Positions 22,338-31,948 of a stretch of 64,000 bases of DNA are shown piece by piece. The stretch lies in NCBI GenBank assembly GCA_040385245.1, contig JAZKHT010000010.1, positions 30,333 through 94,332 of the forward strand, given 5' to 3'. The notes beneath the pieces were generated by a model. It made no database searches and was not told the origin of the DNA. It saw nothing but the letters and a program-made list of their open reading frames with translations. Position 1 is the stretch's first letter, and every line of letters begins with the position of its first letter. This DNA is from JAZKHT01 sp040385245. GTDB lineage: Bacteria; Pseudomonadota; Alphaproteobacteria; Rhodobacterales; Rhodobacteraceae. A program made the position numbers and the translations under genes.

Positions 22338-25300
22338 ATGTCAAACGCCCCCCGATTCATCCACCTGCGCGTCCACACCGAACATTCCCTTCTGGAAGGT
22401 GCGGTGCCGGTCAAAAAACTGATCAAGCTGTGCGAGGGGGCGATGATGCCCGCCGTCGCCGTGACCGACACCAACAATATGTTCGCCGCGCTGGAATTTT
22501 CGGTCACCGCCCAAGGCGCGGGTGTGCAGCCCATCGTCGGGTGTCAGGTGTCTGTGGCCTTTGACCCGGCCCAGCCCGGCGAAAAGCCCCGCGCGCCCGC
22601 CGCCGTCGTTCTGCTCGCGCAGAACGAGCGCGGGTATGAAAACCTGATGAAGCTGAACTCCTGCCTGTATATCGACACGGTGGCCAAGAACGGCGGAGGT
22701 CAGCTGCCCCAGGTCACCTTGCCAGAGTTAGAGCGGTTTTCTGACGGGCTGATCTGTCTTACCGGCGGGGCCGACGGCCCGGTGGGGCGGTTGTTGCAGA
22801 CGGGGCAGGCCCCCAAGGCGCGGGCGCTGATGGACCGGCTTGCCGCCGCCTATCCACAGCGGCTGTATGTCGAATTGCAGCGCCACCCCGGCGAAGGGGG
22901 CCGCCTGACCGACGCCGAGGCCGCGACAGAGCGTGGCTTTGTCGAAATGGCCTATGACATGGGCCTGCCGCTGGTGGCGACGAACGATGTCTATTTCCCC
23001 AAATCGTCGATGTTCGAGGCGCATGACGCGCTGATCTGCATTGCCGAAGGGGCCTATGTCGACCAACAGCAACCTCGCCGCCGCCTGACGCCGCAGCACT
23101 ATTTCAAGACCGAGGCGGAAATGGCCGCCCTGTTCGCCGATCTGCCCGAGGCGCTGGAAAATACCGTCGAAATCGCCCGTCGCTGCGCCTTTGCCGCCTA
23201 CAAGCGCAAGCCGATCCTGCCGAAATTCGCCGATGACGAGGTGCAGGAACTGCGCCGTCAGGCGAACGAAGGGTTGCAGGCCCGCCTTGCGATCATCCCC
23301 CATGCGGTGACGCCCGCGGACTATCAGGCGCGGCTGGATTTCGAGCTGGATATCATCGTCAAGATGGGCTTTCCGGGCTATTTCCTGATCGTGGCCGATT
23401 TCATCAAATGGGCCAAGGAACAGGGTATCCCGGTCGGCCCGGGTCGGGGGTCAGGTGCCGGGTCGCTGGTGGCCTATGCCTTGACCATCACCGACCTTGA
23501 TCCCTTGCGCTATCAATTGCTGTTCGAACGGTTCCTGAACCCCGAACGGGTGTCGATGCCCGACTTTGACATCGACTTTTGCATGGACCGCCGGGAAGAG
23601 GTGATCACTTACGTTCAGGATCGCTATGGACGTGACAAGGTCGGCCAGATCATCACCTTTGGCGCGCTTTTGTCCAAGGCCGCCGTGCGGGATGTGGGCC
23701 GCGTTTTGCAGATGTCGTACGGTCAGGTGGACCGTCTGTCCAAGATGATCCCGCTTGAAGGTGTGAAACCCGTCAGCATCACCAAGGCGCTGGCGGATGA
23801 ACCGCGCCTGCGCGAAGCCGCCAAGGAAGAGGTGGTCGCCCGCCTGCTGAATTACGCCGAACAAGTCGAAGGGTTGTATCGCAACGCATCCACCCATGCG
23901 GCGGGCGTCGTGATCGGCGACCGCCCGCTGGACGAGTTGGTGCCACTGTATCAGGACCCCCGGTCCGACATGCCCGCGACCCAGTTCAACATGAAATGGG
24001 TCGAGGCGGCGGGGCTGGTCAAGTTCGACTTTCTGGGCCTGAAAACCCTGACCGTGATCCAGAACGCGCTCGATCTGTTGCGTCTGCGCGGGGTGGTGGT
24101 CGATATCTCGCTGATCCCGCTGGACGACAAACCGACCTACGATCTTTACGCCGCCGCCAAGACGGTTGCCGTGTTTCAGGTCGAATCCACCGGCATGATG
24201 GACGCGCTGCGCCGGATGAAACCGACCTGCATCGAAGATATCGTGGCACTGGTGGCGCTGTATCGCCCCGGCCCGATGGAAAACATCCCCACCTATTGCG
24301 AGGTGAAGAACGGCCTGCGGGAACTGGAATCGATCCACCCCACCATCGACCACATCCTGAAGGAAACCCAAGGCATCATCGTCTATCAGGAACAGGTGAT
24401 GCAGATCGCGCAGGTCATGGCGGGCTACAGCCTTGGCGGGGCCGATCTTCTGCGCCGCGCGATGGGCAAGAAGATCGCCGATGAAATGGCCAAGGAACGC
24501 CCCAAGTTCGTCGAAGGTGCCAAGGCCACCCACAACGTCGATCCGAAAAAGGCAGGCGAAGTGTTCGACCTGCTGGAGAAGTTCGCCAACTACGGCTTCA
24601 ACAAATCCCACGCTGCGGCCTATGCCGTGGTCAGCTATCAGACGGCATGGCTCAAGGCGAACCATCCGGTCGAATTCATGGCTGCCGTGATGAACTGCGA
24701 TATCCACCTGACCGACAAGCTGGCGATCTACAAGCGCGAGGTCGACAAGCTGGGCATCAAGACCGTTGCCCCCTGTGTCAACGCCTCGATTGCCACCTTT
24801 ACCGTGCGCGACGGCACGCTGATCTATGGTCTGGGGGCGCTGAAGAATGTCGGCGTCGATGCGATGCGGCTGATTGTCGATGCGCGCGGCGACCGGCCCT
24901 TTGTCACGCTGTTCGACATGGCCCGCCGGGTGGACCTGAAACGCGTGGGCAAGCGCCCGCTGGAAATGTTGGCCCGCGCCGGGGCCTTTGACGCGCTGGA
25001 TGCCAACCGCGCCCGCGTGTTTGACGCGTTGGATGGGCTTGTCGCCTTTTCCGCCGCGATCCACGAGGCGAAATCGTCCAATCAGGTGTCCCTGTTCGGC
25101 GAGGCGGGGGCGGATATCCCCGAACCGCGCATCGCCGGGCGCGACGACTGGCTGCCGGTGGAACGGCTTACGCAGGAACATCAGGCGATCGGGTTCTATC
25201 TGTCGGGCCATCCGCTGGATGATTACATGGCCCCGCTGAAACGCCGCAACGTGATGACGCTGGCCGAACTGACCATCGCCGCCGAACGCGGTCCCTTGGT

Positions 25301-25784
25301 GGCCAAGCTGGCCGGATCAGTGTCATCGCGGCAGGAACGCAAATCGGCCAAGGGCAACCGGTTTGCCTTTGTGCAACTGTCCGACCCGACCGGGCTGTAC
25401 GAAGTGACGGTCTTTTCCGACACGCTGGAGGCTGCGCGCGATTACCTTGACCCCGGCAAGAACGTGGTCCTGACGGTCGAGGCCAATCTGGAAGGCGAGA
25501 CGTTGAAGCTACTGGCCCGCGCCGCCCAGCCGATTGATCAGGTCGCCGCCGAAGGCGGGGCATCGGCCCTGCGCATTCACCTGAACAAGGCCGACGCCGC
25601 CGCATCCGTCGCCGCACTGTTTTCCCGCGTCGAGGGGCGTACCAAGGCGCAGATCACCATCTGCGTCCCCGACGATCAGGGCCGCGAAATCGACCTGACC
25701 CTGCCACAGCCCTATCCGGTCACCCCCCAGATCAAGGGCGCGATCAAGGCGATGTCGGGCGTGATCCTGGTGGAAGAGGTTTAG
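22338..25784 (+). CDS. dnaE: DNA polymerase III alpha subunit
   Basis: The 1148-residue replicative polymerase. The N-terminal PHP domain starts 'RFIHLRVHTEHSLLEGAV'. The polymerase core contains 'GPGRGSGAGSLVAYAL' and the catalytic Asp pair in PDFDIDF (Asp409 and Asp411), 'YRPGPMENIPTYC', and 'NKSHAAAYAVVSYQTAWLK'. A helix-hairpin-helix region and an OB-fold (about 1000–1090, 'LAGSVSSRQERKSAKGNRFA') follow, with a C-terminal tau-binding region ending 'GAIKAMSGVILVEEV'. Length fits DnaE1 of alphaproteobacteria. It diverges from xdhA and is monocistronic. Confidence 0.97.
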   Translation: MSNAPRFIHLRVHTEHSLLEGAVPVKKLIKLCEGAMMPAVAVTDTNNMFAALEFSVTAQGAGVQPIVGCQVSVAFDPAQPGEKPRAPAAVVLLAQNERGYENLMKLNSCLYIDTVAKNGGGQLPQVTLPELERFSDGLICLTGGADGPVGRLLQTGQAPKARALMDRLAAAYPQRLYVELQRHPGEGGRLTDAEAATERGFVEMAYDMGLPLVATNDVYFPKSSMFEAHDALICIAEGAYVDQQQPRRRLTPQHYFKTEAEMAALFADLPEALENTVEIARRCAFAAYKRKPILPKFADDEVQELRRQANEGLQARLAIIPHAVTPADYQARLDFELDIIVKMGFPGYFLIVADFIKWAKEQGIPVGPGRGSGAGSLVAYALTITDLDPLRYQLLFERFLNPERVSMPDFDIDFCMDRREEVITYVQDRYGRDKVGQIITFGALLSKAAVRDVGRVLQMSYGQVDRLSKMIPLEGVKPVSITKALADEPRLREAAKEEVVARLLNYAEQVEGLYRNASTHAAGVVIGDRPLDELVPLYQDPRSDMPATQFNMKWVEAAGLVKFDFLGLKTLTVIQNALDLLRLRGVVVDISLIPLDDKPTYDLYAAAKTVAVFQVESTGMMDALRRMKPTCIEDIVALVALYRPGPMENIPTYCEVKNGLRELESIHPTIDHILKETQGIIVYQEQVMQIAQVMAGYSLGGADLLRRAMGKKIADEMAKERPKFVEGAKATHNVDPKKAGEVFDLLEKFANYGFNKSHAAAYAVVSYQTAWLKANHPVEFMAAVMNCDIHLTDKLAIYKREVDKLGIKTVAPCVNASIATFTVRDGTLIYGLGALKNVGVDAMRLIVDARGDRPFVTLFDMARRVDLKRVGKRPLEMLARAGAFDALDANRARVFDALDGLVAFSAAIHEAKSSNQVSLFGEAGADIPEPRIAGRDDWLPVERLTQEHQAIGFYLSGHPLDDYMAPLKRRNVMTLAELTIAAERGPLVAKLAGSVSSRQERKSAKGNRFAFVQLSDPTGLYEVTVFSDTLEAARDYLDPGKNVVLTVEANLEGETLKLLARAAQPIDQVAAEGGASALRIHLNKADAAASVAALFSRVEGRTKAQITICVPDDQGREIDLTLPQPYPVTPQIKGAIKAMSGVILVEEV

Positions 25785-25826
25785 TCAGCCGCACTTATGG
25801 GATACTACGCGCGGCTCTCCATCGGT

Positions 25827-26891
25827 TCATGCCACCCACCGCGCGCCGATCTTGGCGACGGTCACGCTCAGGACAATCCGCGCGACGTGGTGGACGGTGA
25901 CATAGGCCACGCTCATGTTCAGGCTTAGCGCGATCAGGCTCATCTCGGCCAGACCACCCGGCGCAAAGGCCAGAAAGACCGCTGCGATGGGTTCCCCCAC
26001 CAGCGCGTGCAGCGCCAGCGCAAACCCAAAGGCCAGCACCAATGCCGCCACGGCGTTGATCCCGGCCAACAGTGCCGCGCGGCGCATCATGCCGTGATCG
26101 ACCCCGGCAAAGCGCGCCCCAAGACCGCAGCCGACAACCACCTGTGTCACCCCCACCAACCAGCCGGGCGGCACGCCATGCACCAGCCCGAACGCATGGG
26201 CCAGCGCGGAAAACAGCACCGGACCGGTCATGATCGCCGCCGGAAACCGCAAGGCGCGGGCGACCAGAAACCCCAGACCCCCCGCCAGCAGCAACACCAC
26301 AACCTCGCGCAGGCTAAGCGGGACGGCGGATGCGGCCATCGTGACACCTGACGCCGATCCGACCGCCGATCCGGTGACCAACCAGAACATCAGCGGCACG
26401 GCGATGATGGTCAGGATCAGCCGCAGGAATTGCAGCACCGTCAACAGGCGCGGATCGGCCCCTGCCTCTTCGCCCAACTGGATCGTTTCGATCAGCCCGC
26501 CGGGGACCGATCCGAAAAACGCGGCGGTGCGCGGCAATCCGCCCCGGCGATAGATGAAATAGGCCAGCGCATGTGTCGCGGGAATGAACACCAGCAGCGC
26601 CAGCAGGCTTGCCCCCCAGCGTGGCGCTTCGGCCAGAACGGCTGGGGTGAAGGCCCCGCCGATGGACACGCCGATCACCGGGATGAAACTTGCCCGTAGA
26701 CGCGTGGGCAGCAGGATCGCGCGCCCCAACGGCCGCCACCCGGCAGCGGCGATGATGCCTGTGATGACCAGCGACCCCATCAGCAGCGCCAGTGGCAGGC
26801 CCAATGCCTGCGCCCCAAGACCGCCCGCTGCGCCGACGACCAAGGTCAGGGCCAGCGCCGCCCAGTCAAATCCGGTGAACCGTTTCAGCAC
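25827..26891 (-). CDS. AbrB-family (PF05145) integral membrane protein
   Basis: About 354 residues with ten or so hydrophobic segments in two homologous halves: 'LGLPLALLMGSLVITGIIAAAG' in the first and 'LRFPAAIMTGPVLFSALAHAFG' in the second. This is the duplicated AbrB/ammonia-monooxygenase-like membrane domain; family members are sometimes labelled regulators but the protein is clearly membrane-embedded, and transport is plausible. Each half has the 'GGL(I/A)E' motif ('FGSVPGGLIETIQ' and 'FAPGGLAEMSL'). The start is uncertain: GTG 26891 is chosen because the longer frame begins with TTG inside a repeat-like element at 26902–26932. It is convergent with dnaE. Confidence 0.8.
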   Translation of the reverse strand: MLKRFTGFDWAALALTLVVGAAGGLGAQALGLPLALLMGSLVITGIIAAAGWRPLGRAILLPTRLRASFIPVIGVSIGGAFTPAVLAEAPRWGASLLALLVFIPATHALAYFIYRRGGLPRTAAFFGSVPGGLIETIQLGEEAGADPRLLTVLQFLRLILTIIAVPLMFWLVTGSAVGSASGVTMAASAVPLSLREVVVLLLAGGLGFLVARALRFPAAIMTGPVLFSALAHAFGLVHGVPPGWLVGVTQVVVGCGLGARFAGVDHGMMRRAALLAGINAVAALVLAFGFALALHALVGEPIAAVFLAFAPGGLAEMSLIALSLNMSVAYVTVHHVARIVLSVTVAKIGARWVA

Positions 26892-26901
26892 TGTCCCTGC
26901 C

Positions 26902-26932
26902 GCTTTTTCTTTGCACAAATACTCAGCCTGAG
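26902..26932 (-). repeat. Degenerate dispersed repeat (GAGTATTT variant)
   Basis: On the minus strand: GGCTGAGTATTTGTGCAAAG and AAAAAGCGGC, resembling the 3' half of the repeat family (GAGGATATTTGCGCCAAGATGAAAG). It lies between slyX and the AbrB-type gene. Confidence 0.4.
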
Positions 26933-26969
26933 TTTTCGGTCAGGCACAACCGTGGGTTTGCGCGCAATA

Positions 26970-27167
26970 TCACCAGTGCGGTGGGCGTTCGTCACCCACC
27001 ACCTCGGCCCCGGCAGCCTCTCGGTCAGCCTCGCGCGCGGCCAGCATCTGTGTCAGTCGGGTCAGCCGATCGATTTCCAGCCGGTGACGGGCCACCTCGT
27101 CCGACAACTCGTCCACCGTCCGCATCAGGTGGGCAAGGCGTTCTTCCATCATCTCGATCCGGTCCAT
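26970..27167 (-). CDS. slyX: SlyX family protein
   Basis: A 65-residue coiled-coil protein. It is almost entirely one amphipathic helix ('ERLAHLMRTVDELSDEVARHRLEIDRLTRLTQML', heptad pattern of Leu/Val/Met) and ends in PPHW, the counterpart of the conserved PPHY/W tail of SlyX. Function of the family is not established. ATG 27167 has GAGAG upstream; the frame extends much further but only this part is SlyX-like. It diverges from hisS with 75 bases between. Confidence 0.85.
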   Translation of the reverse strand: MDRIEMMEERLAHLMRTVDELSDEVARHRLEIDRLTRLTQMLAAREADREAAGAEVVGDERPPHW

Positions 27168-27242
27168 GGCTTTTCTCTCGTCTTGTCGGCCCCGCCCCCA
27201 TCCGATACACGGCACGCGACGAAAAGCGAAGGGCACGACCCG

Positions 27243-28730
27243 ATGGCACAGGACAAATCCCCCCGCCGCCCGCGCGCCGAAACCCCGAAAGGGTTTCGCG
27301 ACTATTTTGGCGCGGACGTGACAGAGCGCAAGGCGATGCTCGACAAGATTGCCGAGATCTACCATCGCTATGGATTTGACCCGCTGGAAACCAGCGCCGT
27401 CGAAACGGTCGAGGCGCTGGGCAAGTTCCTTCCCGACGTTGATCGCCCGAACGAGGGCGTCTTTGCCTGGCAGGACGAGGATCAGGATTGGCTGGCCCTG
27501 CGCTATGACCTGACCGCGCCTTTGGCGCGCGTCGCCGCGCAATACCGCAACGATCTGCCATCCCCCTATCGCCGCTATGCGATGGGTCCGGTCTGGCGCA
27601 ACGAAAAGCCGGGTCCGGCGCGGTTCCGGCAATTTTACCAATGTGATGCCGATACGGTCGGTGCGCCCAGCGTGGCCGCCGACGCCGAAATCTGCGCCAT
27701 GCTGGCCGATGCGCTGGAGGTGGTGGGCATCCCGCGCGGCGATTACATCGTGCGCGTGAACAACCGCAAAGTTCTGAATGGCGTGATGGAGGTTGCGGGC
27801 GTGCTGGACCCCGCCAAACCCGACCGTTTCGCCGAGGAACGCGGCATCGTCCTGCGCGCGATTGACAAGATCGACCGTCTGGGCAACGACGGCGTCCGCG
27901 CGCTGCTGGGCATGGGTCGCAAGGATGAAAGCGGCGACTTTACCAAAGGTGCCGGTCTGTCACCGGAACAGGCCGAAATCGTCATGGGTTTCATGGCCGC
28001 CAAGCGTGACACGGGTGCCGCAACCGTCGCCCGGTTGCGCGATCTGGTGGCAGGGTCTGCCATGGGCCTTGATGGCGTGGCCGAGCTTGAAACCATCGCC
28101 GGTCTGCTGGATCGACAGGGTTATGGCCCCGACCGCATCGTGATCGACCCCGGTGTCGTCCGTGGCCTTGGCTACTATACCGGTCCGGTTTACGAGGCGG
28201 AACTGACCTTTGAAATCCTGGATGAAAAGGGGCGCAAGCGGCAATTCGGGTCTGTCGCGGGCGGTGGTCGCTATGACGATCTGGTGAAACGCTTTACCGG
28301 GCAGGCGGTGCCTGCCACGGGTGTGTCCATCGGGGTGGACCGGTTGCTGGCGGCCCTGCGCGCCAAGGGGCGGATCGGTGGCGAGGCAGCGGGGCCCGTC
28401 GTTGTGACCGTGATGGACCGTGACCGCATGGCCGATTACATGGCGATGGTGACTGATCTGCGGAATGCGGGCATCCGGGCCGAGGTCTATCTGGGCAACC
28501 CAAAGAACTTTGGCAACCAGTTGAAATACGCCGATAAACGCGCCTCACCCATCGCGGTGATCCAAGGCGGGAACGAGGCGGCTACGGACACCGTGATCCT
28601 GAAAGACCTGATCCTTGGCGCAAAGATAGCCGAAAGCGCCACGCTGGAGGAATGGAAGGACCGCCCCGCACAGGTCGAAATTCCCCGCGCCGATCTGGTG
28701 GCGGCGGTGCGCCGGATGCTGGCGCAATGA
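27243..28730 (+). CDS. hisS: Histidine--tRNA ligase
   Basis: A 495-residue class II aminoacyl-tRNA synthetase that charges tRNA-His. Motif 1 is near 'ETPKGFRDYFG'/'YGFDPLETSAVE', motif 2 is 'PYRRYAMGPVWRNEKPGPARFRQFYQCDAD', and the histidine-specific 'DPGVVRGLGYYTGPVYEAEL' and motif 3 'VAGGGRYDDL…GVSIGVDRL' follow. The C-terminal anticodon-binding domain is at about 400–495 ('LRNAGIRAEVYLGNPKNFGNQLKYADKR'). ATG 27243 is chosen by homology with family N-termini; the upstream extension lies in slyX antisense. It overlaps hisZ by 4 bases. Confidence 0.96.
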   Translation: MAQDKSPRRPRAETPKGFRDYFGADVTERKAMLDKIAEIYHRYGFDPLETSAVETVEALGKFLPDVDRPNEGVFAWQDEDQDWLALRYDLTAPLARVAAQYRNDLPSPYRRYAMGPVWRNEKPGPARFRQFYQCDADTVGAPSVAADAEICAMLADALEVVGIPRGDYIVRVNNRKVLNGVMEVAGVLDPAKPDRFAEERGIVLRAIDKIDRLGNDGVRALLGMGRKDESGDFTKGAGLSPEQAEIVMGFMAAKRDTGAATVARLRDLVAGSAMGLDGVAELETIAGLLDRQGYGPDRIVIDPGVVRGLGYYTGPVYEAELTFEILDEKGRKRQFGSVAGGGRYDDLVKRFTGQAVPATGVSIGVDRLLAALRAKGRIGGEAAGPVVVTVMDRDRMADYMAMVTDLRNAGIRAEVYLGNPKNFGNQLKYADKRASPIAVIQGGNEAATDTVILKDLILGAKIAESATLEEWKDRPAQVEIPRADLVAAVRRMLAQ

Positions 28731-29827
28731 CGCAAAAGGCAGCCATCCGCGCCGAAGGGGAACGCCTGTTCGCGGCCTTTCGCGACGCGGGTGCCCTGCC
28801 GGTCGAGGCGGATATCCTGCTGCCCGCCGAAACGCTGCTGGACCTGTACGGCGAAGACATCCGCGCGCGGTCCTATGTCACCCGTGATCCCTTGCGCGGG
28901 GAAATGGTGTTGCGGCCCGATTTTACGGTGCCGGTCGTGCAGGCCCATATGGCCCACGGGGCCGATCCCGCGCGCTATTGCTATTTGGGCGAGGTGTTCC
29001 GCAAACAGGATCACCTTGGCCCCCGCGCGTCCGAATACCTGCAAGTCGGGTTCGAAGTGTTCGATCGCACCGCCCCCGAGGCTGCGGATGCCGAGGTGTT
29101 CGCCCTGTTCGCGCACCTGCTTGCCCCGCTGGGTTTGCGCGCGGCGACGGGGGATATCGGCATTCTGCTCGCGGCGGTGCGCGGTTTGACCACGACCCCG
29201 CGCCGCAAGGCCGCCCTGCTGCGCCACATCTGGCGGCCGCGGCGGTTTCGCGCGTTGCTGGACCGGTTCGCGGGCCGCTCACCCGTGCCGGACGCCCGCG
29301 CGCGGTTGTTGGACAGGTTGGCCAGTGACACGCCACAGGCCCTGATCGCCGCCGCCGGCAGCTTCATCGGCCTGCGTGCGCCCGAAGATATCGCCGCCCG
29401 CGCCGCCGCCTTGATCGAGGATGCCGAGGCCGCACCGATTGCCGCGCCCGAGGCGGCCATGCTGTATGATCTGTTGACGCTGCAAGCACCCGCCCGTGCC
29501 GCACTGGCCCATCTGCGCGGCATCACGCCGCTGATGCCTGCCATCGAACCGGCGGTTGACCGTTTCGCCAACCGTCTGGCCGCGCTTGCTGACCGGGGCG
29601 TCGATGTCGCCACCCTGCCGTTCGAGGCAAGCCATGGCCGCACCACGCTGGAATATTACGATGGGTTCGTGTTCAGCTTTCACGCCGCCGACCCCGCCTT
29701 GCCGCCGGTCGGATCGGGCGGGCGCTATGACGCGCTGACGGCGGTGCTGGGGCAGGGTCGGTCGATCCCCGCCGTGGGTGGTGTAATCCGCCCCGGTCTG
29801 GTCGCGCACCTGCGGGGGGCCGTCTGA
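28727..29827 (+). CDS. hisZ: ATP phosphoribosyltransferase regulatory subunit HisZ
   Basis: A 366-residue HisRS-like paralogue without aminoacylation ability, required for activity and histidine feedback control of short-form HisG. It keeps the class II fold core ('GEMVLRPDFTVPVVQAH', 'YCYLGEVFRKQDHLGPRASEYLQVGFEVF' and a C-terminal 'GSGGRYDALTAVLG') but lacks the anticodon-binding domain. ATG 28727 overlaps the hisS stop, and its own stop overlaps the hisG start by one base. The pairing with a 229-residue HisG is exactly what HisZ-dependent systems require. Confidence 0.94.
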   Translation: MTQKAAIRAEGERLFAAFRDAGALPVEADILLPAETLLDLYGEDIRARSYVTRDPLRGEMVLRPDFTVPVVQAHMAHGADPARYCYLGEVFRKQDHLGPRASEYLQVGFEVFDRTAPEAADAEVFALFAHLLAPLGLRAATGDIGILLAAVRGLTTTPRRKAALLRHIWRPRRFRALLDRFAGRSPVPDARARLLDRLASDTPQALIAAAGSFIGLRAPEDIAARAAALIEDAEAAPIAAPEAAMLYDLLTLQAPARAALAHLRGITPLMPAIEPAVDRFANRLAALADRGVDVATLPFEASHGRTTLEYYDGFVFSFHAADPALPPVGSGGRYDALTAVLGQGRSIPAVGGVIRPGLVAHLRGAV

Positions 29828-30516
29828 TGCTGAAGATCGGGGTGCCGTCCAAAGGGCGGCTGATGGAAAAAACCTTTGACTGGTTCGGCGCGCGCGGCGT
29901 CACCATGCGGCAGACCGGGAATGAACGGGAATATTCCGGTGCCGTCGAAGGCATTGACGGGGTGGAACTGGTGCTGCTTTCGGCGGGGGAAATCCCGCGC
30001 GAATTGTCGGCAGGCCGTATTCATCTGGGCGTGACGGGGTCCGACCTTGTGCGCGACAAGCTGGCCGATTGGGACGCGCAGGTGCAGGAACTTTCCCCCT
30101 TGGGGTTCGGTCATGCGGACCTGATCATCGCCGTGCCCGCCTGCTGGATCGACGTCGACACGCTGGACGATCTGGATGCCGCAGCGGCGGCCTTTCGCGC
30201 CGCACATGGCCACCGCCTGCGCATCGCCACCAAGTATCACCGCCTTGTCCGTGATTTCCTGACCGAAAATGGTGTGGCCGACTATCAACTGGTCGACAGT
30301 CAGGGTGCGACCGAAGGCACCGTCAAGAACCTGACTGCCGAGGCGATTGCCGACATCACCTCAAGCGGGGAAACGCTGCGCGCGAACCATCTGAAAATCC
30401 TGTCCGACGGGCTGATCCATCAAAGTCAGGCCGTGCTGTTCCTGTCGCGCATGGCCCCGATGGATGCGGAAACAAAGGCCACGCTGGACCAGTTGTTGGC
30501 AAAGCTGGCGCTTTAG
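29827..30516 (+). CDS. hisG: ATP phosphoribosyltransferase, short form
   Basis: A 229-residue enzyme that catalyses the first step of histidine biosynthesis, ATP + PRPP to phosphoribosyl-ATP. It begins 'LKIGVPSKGRLMEKTFDW' with the family motif and has the PRPP-binding 'LVDSQGATEGTVKNLTAEAIADITSSG' near residues 155–182. It lacks the C-terminal ACT-like regulatory domain of long HisG, consistent with its dependence on HisZ. Its TAG stop overlaps the stop of the convergent DMT transporter gene by three bases. Confidence 0.96.
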   Translation: MLKIGVPSKGRLMEKTFDWFGARGVTMRQTGNEREYSGAVEGIDGVELVLLSAGEIPRELSAGRIHLGVTGSDLVRDKLADWDAQVQELSPLGFGHADLIIAVPACWIDVDTLDDLDAAAAAFRAAHGHRLRIATKYHRLVRDFLTENGVADYQLVDSQGATEGTVKNLTAEAIADITSSGETLRANHLKILSDGLIHQSQAVLFLSRMAPMDAETKATLDQLLAKLAL

Positions 30517-31385
30517 CGGCGGCTTGCCAAGGCCACGCCGAACGCGGCCAGCGCCATCCCGGCCCAGGCCAAAGTGGGCATCGCTTCGCCCAACAGGGGC
30601 CATGCGATCAGCGCCGACAGGGGTGGCACCAGATAGAACAGCGCCGATACGCGGCTGACCTCTCCGGCGCGGATCATGGCCAGCAGCAAGCTCATCGACA
30701 CCAGCGAATTGCCGACCACCAGATAGACCAGCACGGCCACGAATTCGCCGTTCCAGGTGATCGTCGTATCTTCGGTCAACAGGGCCAGCGGCACGGTGCA
30801 GACAGCCCCCACCGCGTATTGGATCAGGTTCGCCGTGACCGGGTGGTGCGTCACGCCGAACCGTTTTTCCCACAGTGTCCCGCCTGTCATCCCCAACAGC
30901 GCCGCAAAGGTGCAGAGCAGACCGAATAACCCCGACACCCCGACCTCGGACCGCGCGCCGATCACCAAGGCCGCGCCGGACAAACCCAGCGCCAGACCCA
31001 GCCAGCCGCGCCTGCCCACAACCTCGCCCAGCAGACGGGGGGCCGCCAGCGCCACAAGAATGGGCTGCAGACAGACGATGATCGCCACACCCCCAGCCGA
31101 CACACCGGATTTGAACGCCACATAGCACAGCCCGAAATACACGACCTGGATCAGAAAGCCGACGATGGCGATATCGGCCACTGCGCGCAGGCTGCGTGGC
31201 ATCGGCGGGCGCAAGACCAGCGCAACGGGGATCAGCAAGGCCAGGACCAGCACATATCGCAGCGCAAGCAGCGTCAGCGGGGCCGCGTGTTGCAGGCCCA
31301 GTTTGGCGACCGCAAAGCCCGCCGACCACAAGATCAAAAACACGAAAGGGGCCGTGATCAGCCAAAGGGGGCGGGGGGGCGTCAT
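30513..31385 (-). CDS. DMT-superfamily (EamA) transporter
   Basis: A 290-residue inner-membrane protein with ten predicted helices in two EamA repeats (about 8–135 and 150–285). Typical signatures are 'FLILWSAGFAVAKLGL' at the start and 'VSALFYLVPPLSALIAWPLLGEA' near the end. EamA proteins usually export amino acids or other metabolites; substrate unknown. ATG 31385 is preferred over GTG 31394, neither having a strong ribosome-binding site. It is convergent with hisG and follows the DUF1489 gene on the same strand after 131 bases. Confidence 0.85.
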   Translation of the reverse strand: MTPPRPLWLITAPFVFLILWSAGFAVAKLGLQHAAPLTLLALRYVLVLALLIPVALVLRPPMPRSLRAVADIAIVGFLIQVVYFGLCYVAFKSGVSAGGVAIIVCLQPILVALAAPRLLGEVVGRRGWLGLALGLSGAALVIGARSEVGVSGLFGLLCTFAALLGMTGGTLWEKRFGVTHHPVTANLIQYAVGAVCTVPLALLTEDTTITWNGEFVAVLVYLVVGNSLVSMSLLLAMIRAGEVSRVSALFYLVPPLSALIAWPLLGEAMPTLAWAGMALAAFGVALASRR

Positions 31386-31486
31386 GCGCGGCACAGTGGC
31401 GCGCGCGCCGGCAGAAGGAAAGGGGCGATCCGGCGCAAAAGCATGGTTTCAGGCGGCGCGAAGTCGATCCTGCATAACAGCACTTC

Positions 31487-31511
31487 CGCCTGACCGGCGA
31501 CGGGTCAGGCG
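31487..31511. terminator. Hairpin after the DUF1489 gene
   Basis: A perfect 9-base stem CGCCTGACC / GGTCAGGCG with a 7-base loop, five bases beyond the DUF1489 stop. No T tract follows on the minus strand, so termination efficiency is uncertain; it could also stabilise the 3' end. Confidence 0.4.
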
Positions 31512-31516
31512 TTCCG

Positions 31517-31948
31517 TTATCGCAGTCCGATTTCTGCCAGCGCCTGCGCCAGTTCAGGTGGCAGCGCCTCTTCCCGCTCTCGCCCCTTGGCCAGATCGCG
31601 GGGGCTGTCGGCGGGGTCCAGATAGCGCCAGCCTTGGAACGGGCGGCGGGGGGCTGCTTCGGTGCGGACCACATCTGTGTCCAGCACCAACGCACAGCGC
31701 AGGATGCCGTCTGCCCCTTCGACCTTTTCCAGTCGCTGGATACGCTGGCGGGCAAGGATCACGCCTTTGATCACCCAATACAGCGACCCGCCGTTCACCA
31801 CTTCTGCCTCGCGCTTGGGCCACATGCGGGTGACGTGCACCGCACATCCGGCAGGCCAGCGGTGGCGTTGGGCGTGCTGCCAGTCGGTCAGATCCTCGAC
31901 CGACTCTGCGCCGACGCACAGCTTCAGGATGTTGATGTGATCGGCCAC
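31517..31948 (-). CDS. DUF1489 family protein
   Basis: A 143-residue protein of the DUF1489 family, which is common in alphaproteobacteria and has no assigned function. Conserved-looking segments are 'ILKLCVGAESVEDLTDWQ', 'HVTRMWPKREAEVVNGGSLYWVIKG' and 'LVRTEAAPRRPFQGWRYL'-like 'VVRTEAAPRRPFQGWRYLDP'. No signal peptide or membrane segment is seen. The start is GTG at 31948, preceded by GGGGGA at good spacing. It diverges from nrdJ across 135 bases, an arrangement that might reflect only a shared promoter region. Confidence 0.85.
   Translation of the reverse strand: MADHINILKLCVGAESVEDLTDWQHAQRHRWPAGCAVHVTRMWPKREAEVVNGGSLYWVIKGVILARQRIQRLEKVEGADGILRCALVLDTDVVRTEAAPRRPFQGWRYLDPADSPRDLAKGREREEALPPELAQALAEIGLR

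Noticed and set aside
23451..25211. Open frame of 586 codons antisense to dnaE
   Set aside because: Entirely inside dnaE, low-complexity composition, no start signals and no recognisable family.
25785..25826. AGCCGC…GCGGCT stem between dnaE and the AbrB-type gene as a terminator
   Set aside because: Only six pairs around an 18-base loop and no T tract on either side.
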